From the NCBI RefSeq assembly GCF_030272615.1, contig NC_081408.1, forward strand, positions 613,845,977-613,909,976: a DNA stretch of 64,000 bases. Reading direction: 5' to 3'. Shown here in pieces: positions 11,780 through 24,119 of this stretch. The stretch is from Cryptomeria japonica. Its lineage: Eukaryota > Streptophyta > Pinopsida > Cupressales > Cupressaceae. A program made the translations under genes and the position numbers. Numbering within the stretch: position 1 is the first letter of the stretch; each line of letters opens with the position of its first letter. The notes under the pieces were generated by a model. It saw nothing but the letters and a program-made list of their open reading frames with translations, did not search any database and was not told where the DNA came from.

Positions 11780-14537
11780 TCCTAAGGGGTCATAGGACAC
11801 CATATGACCCCTTAGGATACAATATGACCCGTAATGACACCTAAGGTGTCATATGGTGTCCTAAGGGGTCATAGGAAACCATATGACCTCTTAGGCTACC
11901 ATAGGACCCATAATGACACCATATGGTGTCCTAAGTGGTCATAGGACACCATATGACCCCTTAGAACACCATACAACCCATAATGACACCATATGACCCC
12001 TTAGGTGTTGTTAGAGGTCATATTGTGTCCTAAGGGATCATATGGTGTCCTATGACCCCTTAGTACACCATATGGTGTTGGTATGGTTTGTATGGTGTCT
12101 TATGACCCCTTAGGACACCATATGACCCCCTAGTACACCATATGGTGTCAGTATGGTCCTATGGTGTCTGATGATCCCTTAGGACACCATATGACCCCTT
12201 AGGACACCTTACGACCCATAATGACAACATAAGGTGTCCTAAGGGGTCATATTGTGTCTTAAAGGGTCATAACACACCATATGACCCATTAAAACACAAT
12301 ATGATCCCTAACGACACCTAAGGGGTCATGTGGTGTCCTAAGGGGTCATAGGACCCCATATGACCCCTTAGGACACCATACGACCCATAAAGATACCATA
12401 TTGTGTCTGAAGGGGTCATATGGTGTCCTAAGGGGTCATATGACACCATATGACCCTTAGGACACCATACAACCCATAACGACACCATATTGTGTCCTAA
12501 GGGGTCATAGGACACCATATGACCCCTTAAGACACCATACGACCCATAACAACACCATATTGTATCCTAAGGGGTCATATGGTGTCCTAAGGGGTCATAG
12601 GACACAATATGACCCCTTACGACACTATGACCCTTTACAACTCCATATTGTGTCCTAAGGGGTCATAGGACACAATATGACCCCTCACGACACTATGACC
12701 CTTAACAACCCCATATTGTGTCCTAAGGGGTCATATGGTGTCCTAAAGGGTCATATGGTGTCCTAAGGGGTCATAGGACACAATATGACCCCTTACGACA
12801 CTATGGCCCTTTACAACTCCATATTGTGTCCTAAGGGGTCATAGGACACAATATGACCCCTCACGACACTATGACCCTTAACAACCCCATATTGTGTCCT
12901 AAGGGGTCATATGGTGTCCTAAAGGGTCATATCGTGTCCTAAGGGGTCATAGGACACTGGATGACCCCTAAGGACACCATATGACCCATATTGACACCAT
13001 ATGGTGTGCTAAGGGGTCATATGGTGTCCTAAGGGGTCATATGGTGTCCTAAGGGGTTATAGGACACCATATGACCCTTTAGAACACAATATGCCCCCTA
13101 ATGATATCTAATGAGTCATATAGTGTCCTAAGGGGTCATAGGACACCATATGACCCCTTATGACACAATATGAACCCTAACTACGCGTAAGGGGTTATAT
13201 GAAGTCCTAAGGGGTCATATGACACTATATGACCCCTTAGGACACCATATGACCCATAACGACACTATATGGTGTCCTAAGGGCTCACATGATGTCCTAA
13301 GGGGTCATAAGACACCTAATGACCGCTTAGGACACCATACGACCCATAATGACACCATATGGCGTCCTAAGGGGTCATATCATGTCCTAAAGGGTCATAT
13401 GGTGTCCTATGACCCCTTAGGACACCATATGGTGTCATTATGGGTCGTATGGTGTCCTAAGCGGTCATTAGATGTCTTATGACCCCTTAGGACACCATGT
13501 GACCCCTTAGAACACTATATAGTGTCGTTATGGGTCATATGGTGTCCTAAGGGGTCATATGGTGTCCTATGACCCCTTAGGACACCATATAACCCTTTAC
13601 ATGTCGTTAGGGTTCATATTGTGTCCTAAGGGGTCATATGGTGTCTTATGACCCCTTAGGACACTATATGACCCCTTAGGAGACCATATGGTGTCATTAT
13701 GAGTCGTATGGTGTCCTAAGCGGTCATTAGGTGTCTTATGAGCCCTTAGGACACCATATGACCCCTTAGGTGTTATTAAGGGTCATATTGTGTCTTAAGG
13801 GGTTATATGGTGTCCTATGAACCCTTAGGACACCATATGACCCCTTAGGTGTTGTTAGGAGTCATATTGTGTCCTAAGGGGTCATAGGGTATCCTATGAC
13901 CCCTTAGGACACCATATGATCCCATAGGACACCATATGGTGTCGTTATGGTTCATATGGTGTCCTAAGGAGTCATATGGTGTTAGATAAAGGACACCATA
14001 TGGTGTCGTTATGGGTCGTATGGTGTGCTAAGGGTTCATATGACATTGTATGACCCCTTAGGATATGATATGGTGTATTTATGAGCTATATGGTGTTTTA
14101 AGGGGTCATATGGTGTCCTATGACTCCCTAAGGGGTCGTTAGAGGTCATATTATGTCCTATGACCCCTTAGGACACCATATGACCCCTCAAGATACAATA
14201 TGGTATTGTTATGCATCGTATGGTGTCCTATGATGTTGTTATGGGTTGTATGGTGTCCTAAGGGGTCATAGGACACCAAATAACCCCTGAGGACACCATA
14301 TGACCCATATTGACACCATATGGTGTGATAAGGGGTCATAGGACACCATATGACCCATATTGACACCATATGGTGTGATAAGGGGTCATAGGACACCATA
14401 TGACCCTTTAGAACACACTATGACCCCTAACAAAATCTAAGGGGTTATATAGTGTCCTAAGGAGTCATAGGATATCATATGAGCCCTTAGGGCACAATAT
14501 GAACCCTAACGACACGTAAGGGGTTATATGGTGTCCT
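11780..14537. repeat. 2.76-kb palindromic satellite, about 20-bp unit in both orientations
   Basis: A degenerate unit, GGTCATATGGTGTCCTAAGG or its reverse complement, fills the whole interval. CATATG inside the unit is palindromic and CCTAAGG nearly so; the orientation switches many times, so neighbours form many potential hairpins. No coding sequence. It sits inside the CT-rich array of element B with sharp borders. Confidence 0.95.
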
Positions 14538-15530
14538 TTATGCCCAAGTATCTTGTTCCCTTCATGTTCACCTTTGTATCCCCCTCATCCTCCTTATGGC
14601 CTTTTACCTCCCTTTCCCTCTATGTCCTTTATCCCCAAGTCTCTCGTTCCCTTCATGTTTACCTCGCTATCCCCTCCACCCTCCTTAAACCTTAGTACCT
14701 ATCTCTCCCCTCTAGACCTCTTAACTCCCTTGGACCTTCTATGCCCTTTATCACCAAGTGTCTTAGTCCCTTTGAATGTTTACCTCTATATCCCCCCCAC
14801 CATCCTTAAACCGCCATATCACCCCTCTCCACTCTAGGTTTCTCACCTCTCAAAATCTATCTCAATAGTTAAATCTCCCTAGATTGGCCCATCTTTATCT
14901 CCCTTCCCTCATAGTTCCATCTCTCTCTATGAACTAGATCTCATATTCTCTCTCTCCCCTTACCTCTTCTTGAGCTCTTCATTCTTATAGATACATACTC
15001 TTCTTTGTCCCTCCCCTCTCTAGCTCTCACAATTCCCTTATTCCCCTACCCCTTGAGCTATCTCCCTCTCCATCCTCACACCCATCTAATTCCCTCTCTC
15101 ACCTCTTTCTCTCAGTTTCTTCCTCACTCCCTCCCCTCTCTAGGTCTCTCCCACACTTTCTTCATTCCACCCACTGTCCTTAAACCCCCATATCACCCCT
15201 CTCCCCTCTATGTCCTTTATACCCAAATCTGTTGACCTCACTTTCTTACTCACACCCTTCCCTCTGTAGGTTTGTCCCTCACTTTGTTTCTCACTCTCTC
15301 CTCTCTTTAGGTATCTCCCTTGCTTTGTTCCTCATTCCTTCCCCTCTCTAGGTATCTCCATTTTCTCCTTATCCCTATCTCTAACTTTCCCGCAATCCCC
15401 CATTTTCTCTCTCTTTGTTCTTGTATCCCTCCTCTTCTTTCTCCCTCCTTCTATAAGTGTCACACCCCCTTTATTCCCCCCCCCCCCCCCCTCCTTATCT
15501 CACCCTCCATCCTTACCTCATATGGTTTAG
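14538..15530. repeat. CT-rich long-period repeat array, right part
   Basis: The first ~600 bp closely repeat 11170-11770, beginning at TTTATGCCCAAGTATCT; the fourth ATGAACTAGATCT anchor is at 14929. A run of 16 C lies at 15476-15491. ORFs here are composition artefacts. Confidence 0.88.
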
Positions 15531-16425
15531 CATATCGAGTTATAGGGTCTATGGTTATTGTATAGGGTCGAGGATTTAGCTTATTGGGTCATACGATCTA
15601 GGGTATTTGTTATAGGTTTTAAATGGTTTAATTTTTATGGTTGTGGCTATCAAACTATAGGGTATAGAGTATAGATTATAGGGTATAGAGTATAAATTTA
15701 TCAAAGGTTAAAAAATTTCAATGAAAGTCATTTGGCCAGCGCCATATTTGGTGCTAGCCAAATGAGCTGCACTAAAAAATGGTTATATGAGACCCTTGAC
15801 CCATGATCCAAGCCCACATTCTCTCATTTTGTCTACTTTCTATGCATGATCAGACAAAAAAATGCTTTTTGCATGGTGTTGACATTTTATGCAAGGTTAT
15901 TTTATACATTCCATCAACTCTCCACCACCTTTTTTTTCATGTGGCAACGTCGAAGAGGAAGAACATAAGTTTTTTTTTTTTATCAAATTTGAATAATTGA
16001 GGTAATATTTTCTTGTTTTTAGAATTCAAATACTTATTAAGTGTTATTTTGATTAAATGTTAGAATAAAAGTGTTTTGTCAAAATTTATTATAATCCTAT
16101 TAGATTTACATTAGATTTAACAATGCATTTGAAGGAAGTTGCATAAGAAAATTATTTGTTTAGTGGTTTAAAACAAAATTTGCAATTTCATACATCCTTT
16201 TTAAGATCTTATGAAATAATTTAAAAAAGGAATACATGAAATAATTTTAATTTCATATATCCATTTTAACATATGCATAATTAGGACAATCATAGATGCA
16301 TTAGGATTGTCCTAACATAATTAGGATAGTCATAGTTGCATTAGGACTTCCCCTTACATCTTGAAATATCTTTATGAATTAACTTTATTCTCTTTTATGT
16401 GCATTTACATGTAGAAATCATCATC
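15531..16425. other. Region upstream of the element B transposase-like gene
   Basis: Starts with degenerate TATAGGGT-type words (15535-15700), then an imperfect hairpin at 15730-15763, then AT-rich sequence with a duplicated CATAATTAGGA(C/T)A phrase at 16273 and 16316. No gene seen, no clear TATA box assigned. Confidence 0.45.
15730..15763. repeat. Imperfect palindrome with GCGCCA core
   Basis: Arms ATTTGGCCAGCGCCA and TGGTGCTAGCCAAAT pair at 13 of 15 positions. The wording matches the GCGCCAAAT motifs at 9358-9527, so similar motifs bracket the CT/satellite block. Confidence 0.7.
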
Positions 16426-19357
16426 ATGCCAAGGAAACGACCAAAAAATGTAACACCGGAAGAGCGTGAAGCTAATAATGCAAAAAAAAGAGAAGGAATG
16501 AAGCAACTTCGTGAAGCAAGGAAATTGAATACCATAGAAGAAGAGGTGCCAATTGAAGATGAACATGAAATATCCATCCAGTCTAAGAGACATTTAACGT
16601 TGCAAGTACTTCATGATTGAAATCAAGTATTGGAGCTACACCATCTTGTACACCTCAATTTCAAGGTATGTCATCATTTTCATTTCCAATTGAAGGTATG
16701 CCACCTATCCCTATTGTTGTTGACATTCCTAATCTTGAGGTAACTTAAAGTTTGAGAACACCTCCTAGAGTTTTGCATAGAAAGCCTAAGTATTTGATTG
16801 ATATTGATGCTAATGTTTTGAAACCAATGATTGACAAGATTCTGAAGCATACTTGTCAAAGACATGCTAACCGAATATGGAAAATATTTTTTGAGCCTTT
16901 AAATGAGACAGGAAGATGTCAACTATTTGTTGAAATGATGATAAATCTAAAATTTAGGCCCATAATGAAGATTCTTGGAACAAGAACATCGATTGAATCA
17001 AGTGACAAATCTATTGTGAAGAATCTGATGAATGCATATGATACTGTTGGTTCTAACTCACGCACAAAAGATAGTAATGCCACACGATGTGTCATTACAT
17101 TAAGAATTGTAAGCACTCAAACTAAGAAAGCTCACCTCATTAGAAAGACAAGTAAACAATTGAAGATAAGTAGACAAACTCTAATGAGAGCTATGGGAAG
17201 GTGACAGAGCAGAGGATCCATATAACAATGAGTTATGGGCATTTTCCGGTAGATTACCACAGAAAGATAAAGCAATTGTTGAAGCCTTGAGATCCCTAAT
17301 TGAAGATTTTTGGAAGAATAACACAAGGGTCTCTCCAAATCAAATAGATGTTGTAAGAAGGAGGATTGGTAGTAAAATCTGTGATCCACATCCAAAACAT
17401 TTTTTGGATATGACTTAAACACAATTTTTTGCCAACTTTCAACGTATGTATCCTCAAATTAAAATTAGTCAAAGATTCTTTGAAATGGTAAATAATTTTT
17501 ATGTCAAAAAAAATCACACATGCACAACTTGTTGTTGTAGAGTACATATCAAATTTTCTAACCATTATGATGTTTATCAAAACATATGTATAGATTTGCA
17601 TGCTAACAATGTTTTGCAGGAATGCAACATAAATGATCCACCAACATCTTCAAGGGAATTCATATCTAGCATCTTATGTGAAAGAGTAGATGGTCAAGTA
17701 TATTACAATAAGTGTTGCTTGGATGGCACATGTGTTCATTGTGGTGGATTGCAACATTTACAAATTTGTCAACATATGGATATTGGACAAGAAATTGGTA
17801 ACGAATTAGTGGAATTTGGAAAATATAAGACAATGGCCTACATGCTAAAAGATGGAAATGAAGCAAAAAGATGTGAATTGGTTAGTGAGAAGATTCCAGT
17901 GTATCAATTTATGGGCATCTTTCATGAGAATATAGTGTATGAGTATGCAAGGCATAACCATCAAGCTCGTTGGTTGGACTAACAATTTAAGTTATGGAAG
18001 AACACATTTCCACTTCATACAATCATTTCAATTGTTGACTTTGCAGAGAACTACACACTACAACTGAAGAACGAGGTGCAATCACAATATTACAACTCCA
18101 CAAAAGTTGCTATATTTGTGCATATAGCATTCATTCATGCACATGATAGTATGGAAGAGGATAGGAAGATATTGAGGGAGTATCATTTTTACATCAGTGA
18201 TGATCGCTCACACTCTACAGAGTTTGTGCAAGGTTGTTTTCAGATATTCTATGATGATTTGGCTAGCCGAGACATATCATTCCATCAACATATCATATGG
18301 TCAGATAATTGTGCATCGTAATTTAAGAACTCTCGGATGTTTTATTGGTTGAGTAGGATGCATAAGTTGACTGCTATTCAACATATGTGGAATTTCTCTG
18401 AGACTGGGCAGGGAAAAGGGGAGCATGATGGTGCATGAGCATGTATTGAAAGAGCTTTAGCACGAGAAGAGTTAAAGTACAAAGGGAATGAAAACTTGAA
18501 AGATGCAAAATCAATTGTTCAGTGGTGCAATGGTACAATTGGTCCAGGTAATCAAGGTAAGTCTTCAGTTCATAGATTTTTTTGGTTGGTAGATGATACT
18601 AACATTGCAAAATTCGAAGATTGTTGTACATTGATAGGATCGAGTGAGCTACACTTTTTCAAAAGCTCTAATGCAGGTTCATGGACTATCCATACATGAT
18701 AGATGGCATGATATTTTTCTTCATGTATAGATGGTGCCTATAATGAGTGTGAGTCAAAGGAGTGGGTTGACGAATGGTGTATGAGGCCTCTAATCCCACT
18801 TGAGACATATCGACCTCCACGTGCACTACAACTAACACAGATGGAAGCATCAGTTGACTTTAACCATGTGTCAGATTTAGTCCAACCAGGTAAATTATCC
18901 ACATGCAAATTTTTGTACTTTAATATTTTACCTTAGTTGTTTGCTAAATTCTTCTCACTTTATCATTGTAGGGCATGTTTATGTAGTTATTGCAGCTGAA
19001 GACAGTGAAGAAGGAACTTATTATTACCTGTGTCGTTGTGTGGATGCAAAAAAGAAATGGGATGGCCTTGTGGTAGATGGAGAAAATATTGAGTACCCCA
19101 CAGGATCAGTAGTTGTTACTGGTACATGGCTTAGAAGGTACCCAGTGAAGAAGTCTAACTTGTGATTGTTCGAGGACTTCGAGACACATACTAAGATTCT
19201 TCATTATTCTAACCTTGTTGTAGCTTCAAATGTTCATTTGATCAGATATGGGGGTAGACCACTAAACAAGAACCTATGGAAGGTTTGTGAGTTTGACCAT
19301 GAGGCCATACTAGACATGATAAAGAGTAGAGAAGATCCAAATGGTTCATTTGATTAA
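16426..19357 (+). pseudogene. Transposase-like gene of element B, decayed
   Basis: The chosen start, MPRKRPKNVTPEEREANNAK, gives a basic N-terminus. Homology to the minus gene at 3193-6370 then runs to the end: an HTH-like SKQLKISRQTLMRAM near 17150-17195; a Cys-rich segment (CTTCCC, GTCVHCGG) at 17520-17745; IVDFAENY (Asp codon 18037-18039), EYHFYISDD, HIIWSDNCAS (Asp 18304-18306) and GQGKGEHDG (Glu 18421-18423), the likely catalytic acidic residues; and a C-terminal YPTGSVVVTGTW region. One 82-nt GT-AG intron (18890-18971) matches the last intron of the other copy; the other three introns are absent. Frameshifts near 16590 and 17197. Stops include TAA 17980-17982, TAA 18319-18321 (in place of a Gln conserved in the other copy), TGA 18436-18438 and a cluster at 18700-18714. 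It is dead as it stands. Confidence 0.78.
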
Positions 19358-19546
19358 ATGTAAATGCAAAAAAATGTAATATCAATCATATTTGGATATA
19401 TGTACATGACTTGTATTTTTCGACTACTCGAGGCATTGTAATATAAAAATTTGTATTTTTGTCTTGTTTTGTGTGATTTTATGTAAATAATGTTATTTTG
19501 GAGCATTAGAGATCACATGGGATCATTTCGTGAAATTTTTGGCTAA

Positions 19547-21122
19547 TATGGTAAAAGATGTAAAAATTGCTCATTTGTTGTCAATCACTCAAAGTGTGAA
19601 AATTTGTCAAAATTCAGCATTGTTTTTCTTGATGTTAGTGACATGCAAGAATGATTTGTTTGATCCTACAGGGTCATGTTATGGCACTCTAAAAAAGCCT
19701 CTCTCGGTTTAGGTAGACTCGGATCCAATTGCTCATGGCGACACTTTCTCGGTTGCGATAAAAAGCATCACATGAGTTCAATGAAAAGTTGCACAATGCC
19801 CCATCTTTCAATCCACTTGTTGCGACACCAACCTGTTAGTGTGTACATGTTTGGGTGGCCAAGTTTACGCTAGGAATTCCTTTGTTCCTCTATCGAACTC
19901 ACCGGATCAATTCGGGCCACACCCTAGTAGCAAAATCTCTAAAGTGCTCAGTGTGAAAAACTGTCAAAATTCAGCATCGCGTTTCTTGGTGCCCGTTAAT
20001 CATAAGAACAAGCTATCTGATCCTACACGATTGTGCTATGGCACTCTAAAAAGGCCTCTCTCGGTTTAGGTAAACTCAGATCCAATTGTTCGTGGTGACA
20101 CTTTCTCGGTTGCGACAAAAAGCATTAGATGAGTTCAATGAAAAGTTGCACAGTGCCCCATCTTTCAATCCACTTGTTGCGGCACCAAACCGTCAGATCG
20201 TACACATTGGGGTGGCCGGTTTTACACTAGGAATTCCTTCATTTTTCTCTCCAACTCGTCCAATCAATGCGGGCCAAACCGTAGCAGCAAAATCGCTTAA
20301 GTGCTCAAGTTGCTCAAAGTTGTCAATATTCGACATCACGTTTCTCGACGCCCGTTAATCATAAAAATGAGCTGTCTGATCCTATGGGGTCATGCTATGG
20401 CACTCTAAAAAATCCTCTGTCAGTTTAGGTATACTCGAATCCAATTGCTCGTGGTGACACTTTCTCGGTTGCGACAAAAAAGCGTCAGATGAGTTCAATG
20501 AAAAGTTGCACAATGCCCCATCTTTCAATCCGCTTATCACGGCACCAAACCGTCAACTCGTACGTGTCGGGTAGCTAGTTTTATGCTAGGAATGCCTTTA
20601 TTTTTCTCTCCAACTTGTTCAATCGATGCGGGCCACACCCTAGCAACGAAATCGCTTAAGTGCTCAAGTTACTCAAAGTTGTCAATATTCGACATCGTGT
20701 TTCTCGGTGCCTGTTAATCATAAGAACGAGCTGTCTAATCCTACAAGGTCATGTTATGGCACTCTAAAAAGACCTCTCTTGGTTTAGGTAGACTCGGATC
20801 CATTTCTTGTGGCAACACTTTCTCGGTTGCGACAAAAAGCGTTAGATGAGTTTAATGAAAAGTTGCACAATGCCCCATCTTTCAATCTGCTCGCCGCGAC
20901 ACCGAACCATTAGATCGTATGCGTCGGGGTGGTCGGGTTTACGCTAGGAATGCCTTCGTTTTTCTCTCCAACTTGTCTGATCGATGTGGGCCACATCCTA
21001 CTGGCCATCCCATTTAAGTGCTCAAAGTGCGAAAAGTTGTCAAACTTCGGCAACACATTTCTCGACGCCCGTGAGACATATGAATGAGTCATCTGATCCT
21101 ATGGGGTCGTGCGATGACATTT
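19547..21122. repeat. 357-360-bp tandem repeat, about 4.4 copies
   Basis: Anchor TCTTTCAATC occurs at about 19804, 20161, 20521 and 20878. Units include CACTTTCTCGGTTGCGACAAAA and are relatively GC- and CpG-rich. Short ORFs within are phase accidents. Lies between the two convergent genes of element B. Confidence 0.93.
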
Positions 21123-21489
21123 TATTAGGTTATGCATTAGATTAATAGACCTAAATACTCTTAATTATTATTAATTATTGGGAGTCATTTAAAGTAGCTC
21201 TATTAGTGTATGGGCTAGGCAATTTTTTTAGAATGGGTATTGGTACAATGGTGTCTTACATTGTCTAATTTTGGTTCTATCCATGTTTCCTTTATATAGT
21301 CTTATTTTGACTATAACTATTGAATTTGTGTTGATCCCTATAAGCTTGTGTCTTGGATTACAAACACATATTTAGGTTTAAAGCTTAAGTAACAATAAAC
21401 TTTGTGCAATTATTCATTTAATCATTTGTACTTCAATTATGGATAACCATGATAAATGATTTGCATTAACCAAAAAGCTACAAATCCAT

Positions 21490-21850
21490 ACAACATTGTA
21501 TACCATTAAAACTATCAAATATATCCAATACAGAAAAATAGGCTTGCCAAAAGCCATATGGACATAGAATGTCACGTATTCATAAAACAAAACATATGTT
21601 TAAAATTTCTATAAAGGCATACAACATGATATCCAATAAAGTCAAATAGGAGCTTGCCAAAAGCCATATGGACATAGAATGTCACATATTCGTAATACAA
21701 AACATATGTTCAAAATTTCCATATAGGCATACAACATGGTATCCAATAAAGTCAAATAGGAGCTTGCCAAAAGCCATATGGACATAGAATGTCACATATT
21801 CGTAATACAAAACATATGTTCAAAATTTCCATATAGGCATACAACATAGG
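21490..21850. repeat. 110-bp tandem repeat, about 3.3 copies
   Basis: TGCCAAAAGCCATATGGACA occurs at 21545, 21655 and 21765, exactly 110 bp apart. It ends directly at the stop of the minus-strand gene that follows. Confidence 0.93.
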
Positions 21851-21853
21851 ACC

Positions 21854-23866
21854 CTATTCTATTCGTTTCCCTCTAGGGGAAGGAAACAAATCATGAGATA
21901 TCTTTGCTTGTTGAGGGGATGGAGATGCATATGATGCAGGTGTCTTTCGAGTATGCCCACTAGACCTCCTCTCCAGACTTTTTTGTAAGTCCACCTGATA
22001 CAATGCAAAGAATGATGTTAGCATATACAAAAATTGAATTTTAGAATGACATATAATAGAATAGTCACTTACTGTATACAAATAATCATGATGTTCATCC
22101 ATAATAGGTGCACGTTCATGATCTGGAGTGACAAGCCCCTCCTGTAAGCATCACAATATAAATTAAACTAAATACAAGTGTCGTTAAAATTTTCAATAAC
22201 ATATTATTAAGATAACAAATGTAATGCTAAATTTACAAAATTTACAAATATGTCTCATACTTCTATCAAAGCAGTTGAACTTGCTACTGCTGCAGCAACA
22301 CTGCGCTCCATTGACGCACGAACAACAGGAGGAGTCTTTGATGTCAACATCTGAAAATTAAAAAAAGTATATTGATTAATTGCCAAAACTATCTATATTA
22401 TTTAATAACATTAAAGATAAATTGCTTACCTGGGTGAAAGATTGTCGATGAAATACACTGTGAGGTGTTGATGTTGAAGCTCTAGCATCAAACTATTTGA
22501 CATCCAAAATGAGTAATTGGAAAATCATTCACATAAGGTTCAACTATCTACATATAATAATTATATTTCTTCACTCATTGTATACCTGTGGATTCGAGTA
22601 AGTCGTGAAAAAGGTGTTGCAAGAATGTTGCTAGTATCGTGAACACTATGACCCTGATTTTTTATCATAATAATTTACTAATTTAGATATATTATTAAAT
22701 TTCCATATAAGATTTAATAAAAAGAATGAAATGAACTTGTAATGAAATTCACTTGGGTATCAATGCCAAATGTTTCGTTTAGTAAGGTTTTTGTCATGAC
22801 AATGTTCTTTGTAGCAAACTCCGCTTGTGCACATGCATTCTTAGAACTATTAGGATCATAAGTGCAAAGAGAACCACAAGATTGACAAAAATGAGTTGGA
22901 ACTCGATGCCTAGAAGAATCACCATCATCACTCGCATCACCCTCTACTAGAGTCCTAACATACTATATAAGGGTATGAGTGAGTGAGCTAATGGAGTCTA
23001 GAGTTTCGACCTCGATACTCTCCTTCACAATGGAAGGAATATTAACATGCTCCACCATAGGTCTGGCCAAGGGTCTTGGTGGGAGATTTGGGTTACGTTG
23101 TGCACCCTCTCTATCATGTGAGGAACCCCCACCTCTACCTTGGAAATCTAGAAAATCAAAATAGTTTGGGATCTCATTAAGAACAAACTCAGAGTACAGT
23201 TTTCTCAAAAAGTATTGGGGTACCTCATGATTATTGCATGGGGGCTGATCAAATGCCATCCACCACTTATCCCAAAAATTATTCTTAATCCCTTCAAGAT
23301 GACACTAATGAATAGGGAATCTCCTACATTTGGGGTGTAAAGGTTGATTTGTTCGGGGTCCGTAAAAGAGCACACAAGTCAAATTTATTAATTTTCTTTT
23401 TCTTCACTGCCGCATATGATAATTTGTCAGCATAAAATTACTTTTTTTCTTCGTTCTTACCAGACCAAAAATTTATTTGCCCACTCACGGATTGTATGTG
23501 AGATACAATAGATTGCAAAGAACTGGCAAGGTTTGTCCTATGGGAGTTTGTTCCAGTAGCCTTGTGATTAAACCTTCAAGCTCTTTTTGGCTATTTTCTA
23601 TTTGACCTAATAGGTTATCTTGTGTACCTATGGGATGTCTAGGGATTGTAGGAGGTTCTTGATGTGCTTCTTCTTCAATATGGCCTTCATGAGGAGGTGA
23701 TTGAGTGTTTTCAACATTTTCTTATCTAATCTCATTTCCTGATAATGAAAATAAATTTAAATCAAGAAACCTAGTTTAATATTCAAATTTTTAAAAAAAT
23801 GACAATAAGAAAACAAAAATACATACCTCTTCGAGCTCTTTGAGCTCTTCGATGGCATGGCGACAT
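21854..23866 (-). pseudogene. Second gene of element B, eight-exon model, decayed
   Basis: Exons on minus: 23866-23827, 23738-23461, about 23390-22753, 22653-22586, 22492-22430, 22350-22261, 22141-22073, 21994-21854. The last junctions are clean GT-AG and phase 0 (63, 90, 69, 141 nt). The start ATG at 23866 gives MSPCHRRAQRARRG, in phase with exon 2. The long exon has FWDKWWMAFDQPPC and a possible metal-binding HFCQSCGSLC; the tail is low complexity and ends SPRGKRIE. In-frame TAA in exon 2, a frameshift near 23500 and TAGs in the long exon (one at 22963-22965) break it. No function recognised. Being inside the terminal repeats and convergent with the transposase-like gene suggests an accessory transposition protein (inference). 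Confidence 0.6.
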
Positions 23867-24023
23867 TTTGATGAGAGATGGACAACTTAGTGCCCAATAT
23901 CAAGCTTCTACAAAGGGCAAGCGCAAGAAAATGGCACCCCAAATCGCCAAAACACAGGTTTGGGAGTGCAAAATGCATCCAAAATGCAGACTTTTGTTTT
24001 TTTAAAGGTTGAAAAGGTAATAT

Positions 24024-24055
24024 GGCATGCACCTTATAAGGCGTGCGCCTTATGA
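24024..24055. repeat. Subterminal 16-bp tandem duplication with palindrome
   Basis: GGCATGCACCTTATAA is followed by GGCGTGCGCCTTATGA; the differences include CG-to-CA changes. ATAAGGCG and CGCCTTAT (24036-24053) form a palindrome with a 2-nt centre. It lies 30 bp inside the right terminal repeat, and its GCG words resemble those in the left arm. Confidence 0.75.
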
Positions 24056-24085
24056 CAATTTTTTTTTTTTTGAAGTGTGGCACAT

Positions 24086-24115
24086 TTTTGGTACCACAAC
24101 TTCATGCATATACCC
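24086..24115 (-). repeat. Right terminal inverted repeat of element B
   Basis: Reverse complement starts GGGTATATGCA; ends AAGTTGTGGTACCAAAA, matching 8456-8485 at 28 of 30. Followed by GACA. Confidence 0.88.
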
Positions 24116-24119
24116 GACA

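Larger units (their letters stand above)
8452..24119 (+). mobile_element. Element B: 15.66-kb DNA transposon with terminal inverted repeats and two convergent genes
   Basis: The ends are direct observations: 30-bp inverted repeats at 8456-8485 and 24086-24115 match at 28 of 30 positions, and GACA directly abuts both ends (8452-8455, 24116-24119). Inside, left to right: an AT-rich end, a 50-bp palindromic repeat pair, CT-rich repeats split by a 2.76-kb satellite, a transposase-like gene (plus), a 358-bp tandem repeat, a 110-bp tandem repeat, a second many-exon gene (minus) and a subterminal palindrome. A 4-bp duplication with a DDE-like protein recalls the Sola superfamily as I remember it; the terminal GGG and the two-gene layout would also need matching. 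Both genes are decayed, so this copy is not autonomous now. Confidence 0.8.

Noticed and set aside
12318-14399. Open frames rich in SYDPLGHHM repeats
   Set aside because: Translation of the 20-bp satellite, present in both strands and several frames.
11780-14537. CRISPR-like repeat array
   Set aside because: No unique spacers; units are contiguous and the genome is a plant.
15535-15710. Degenerate telomere-like repeat (TATAGGGT words)
   Set aside because: The period and sequence do not match TTTAGGG and the copies are irregular.
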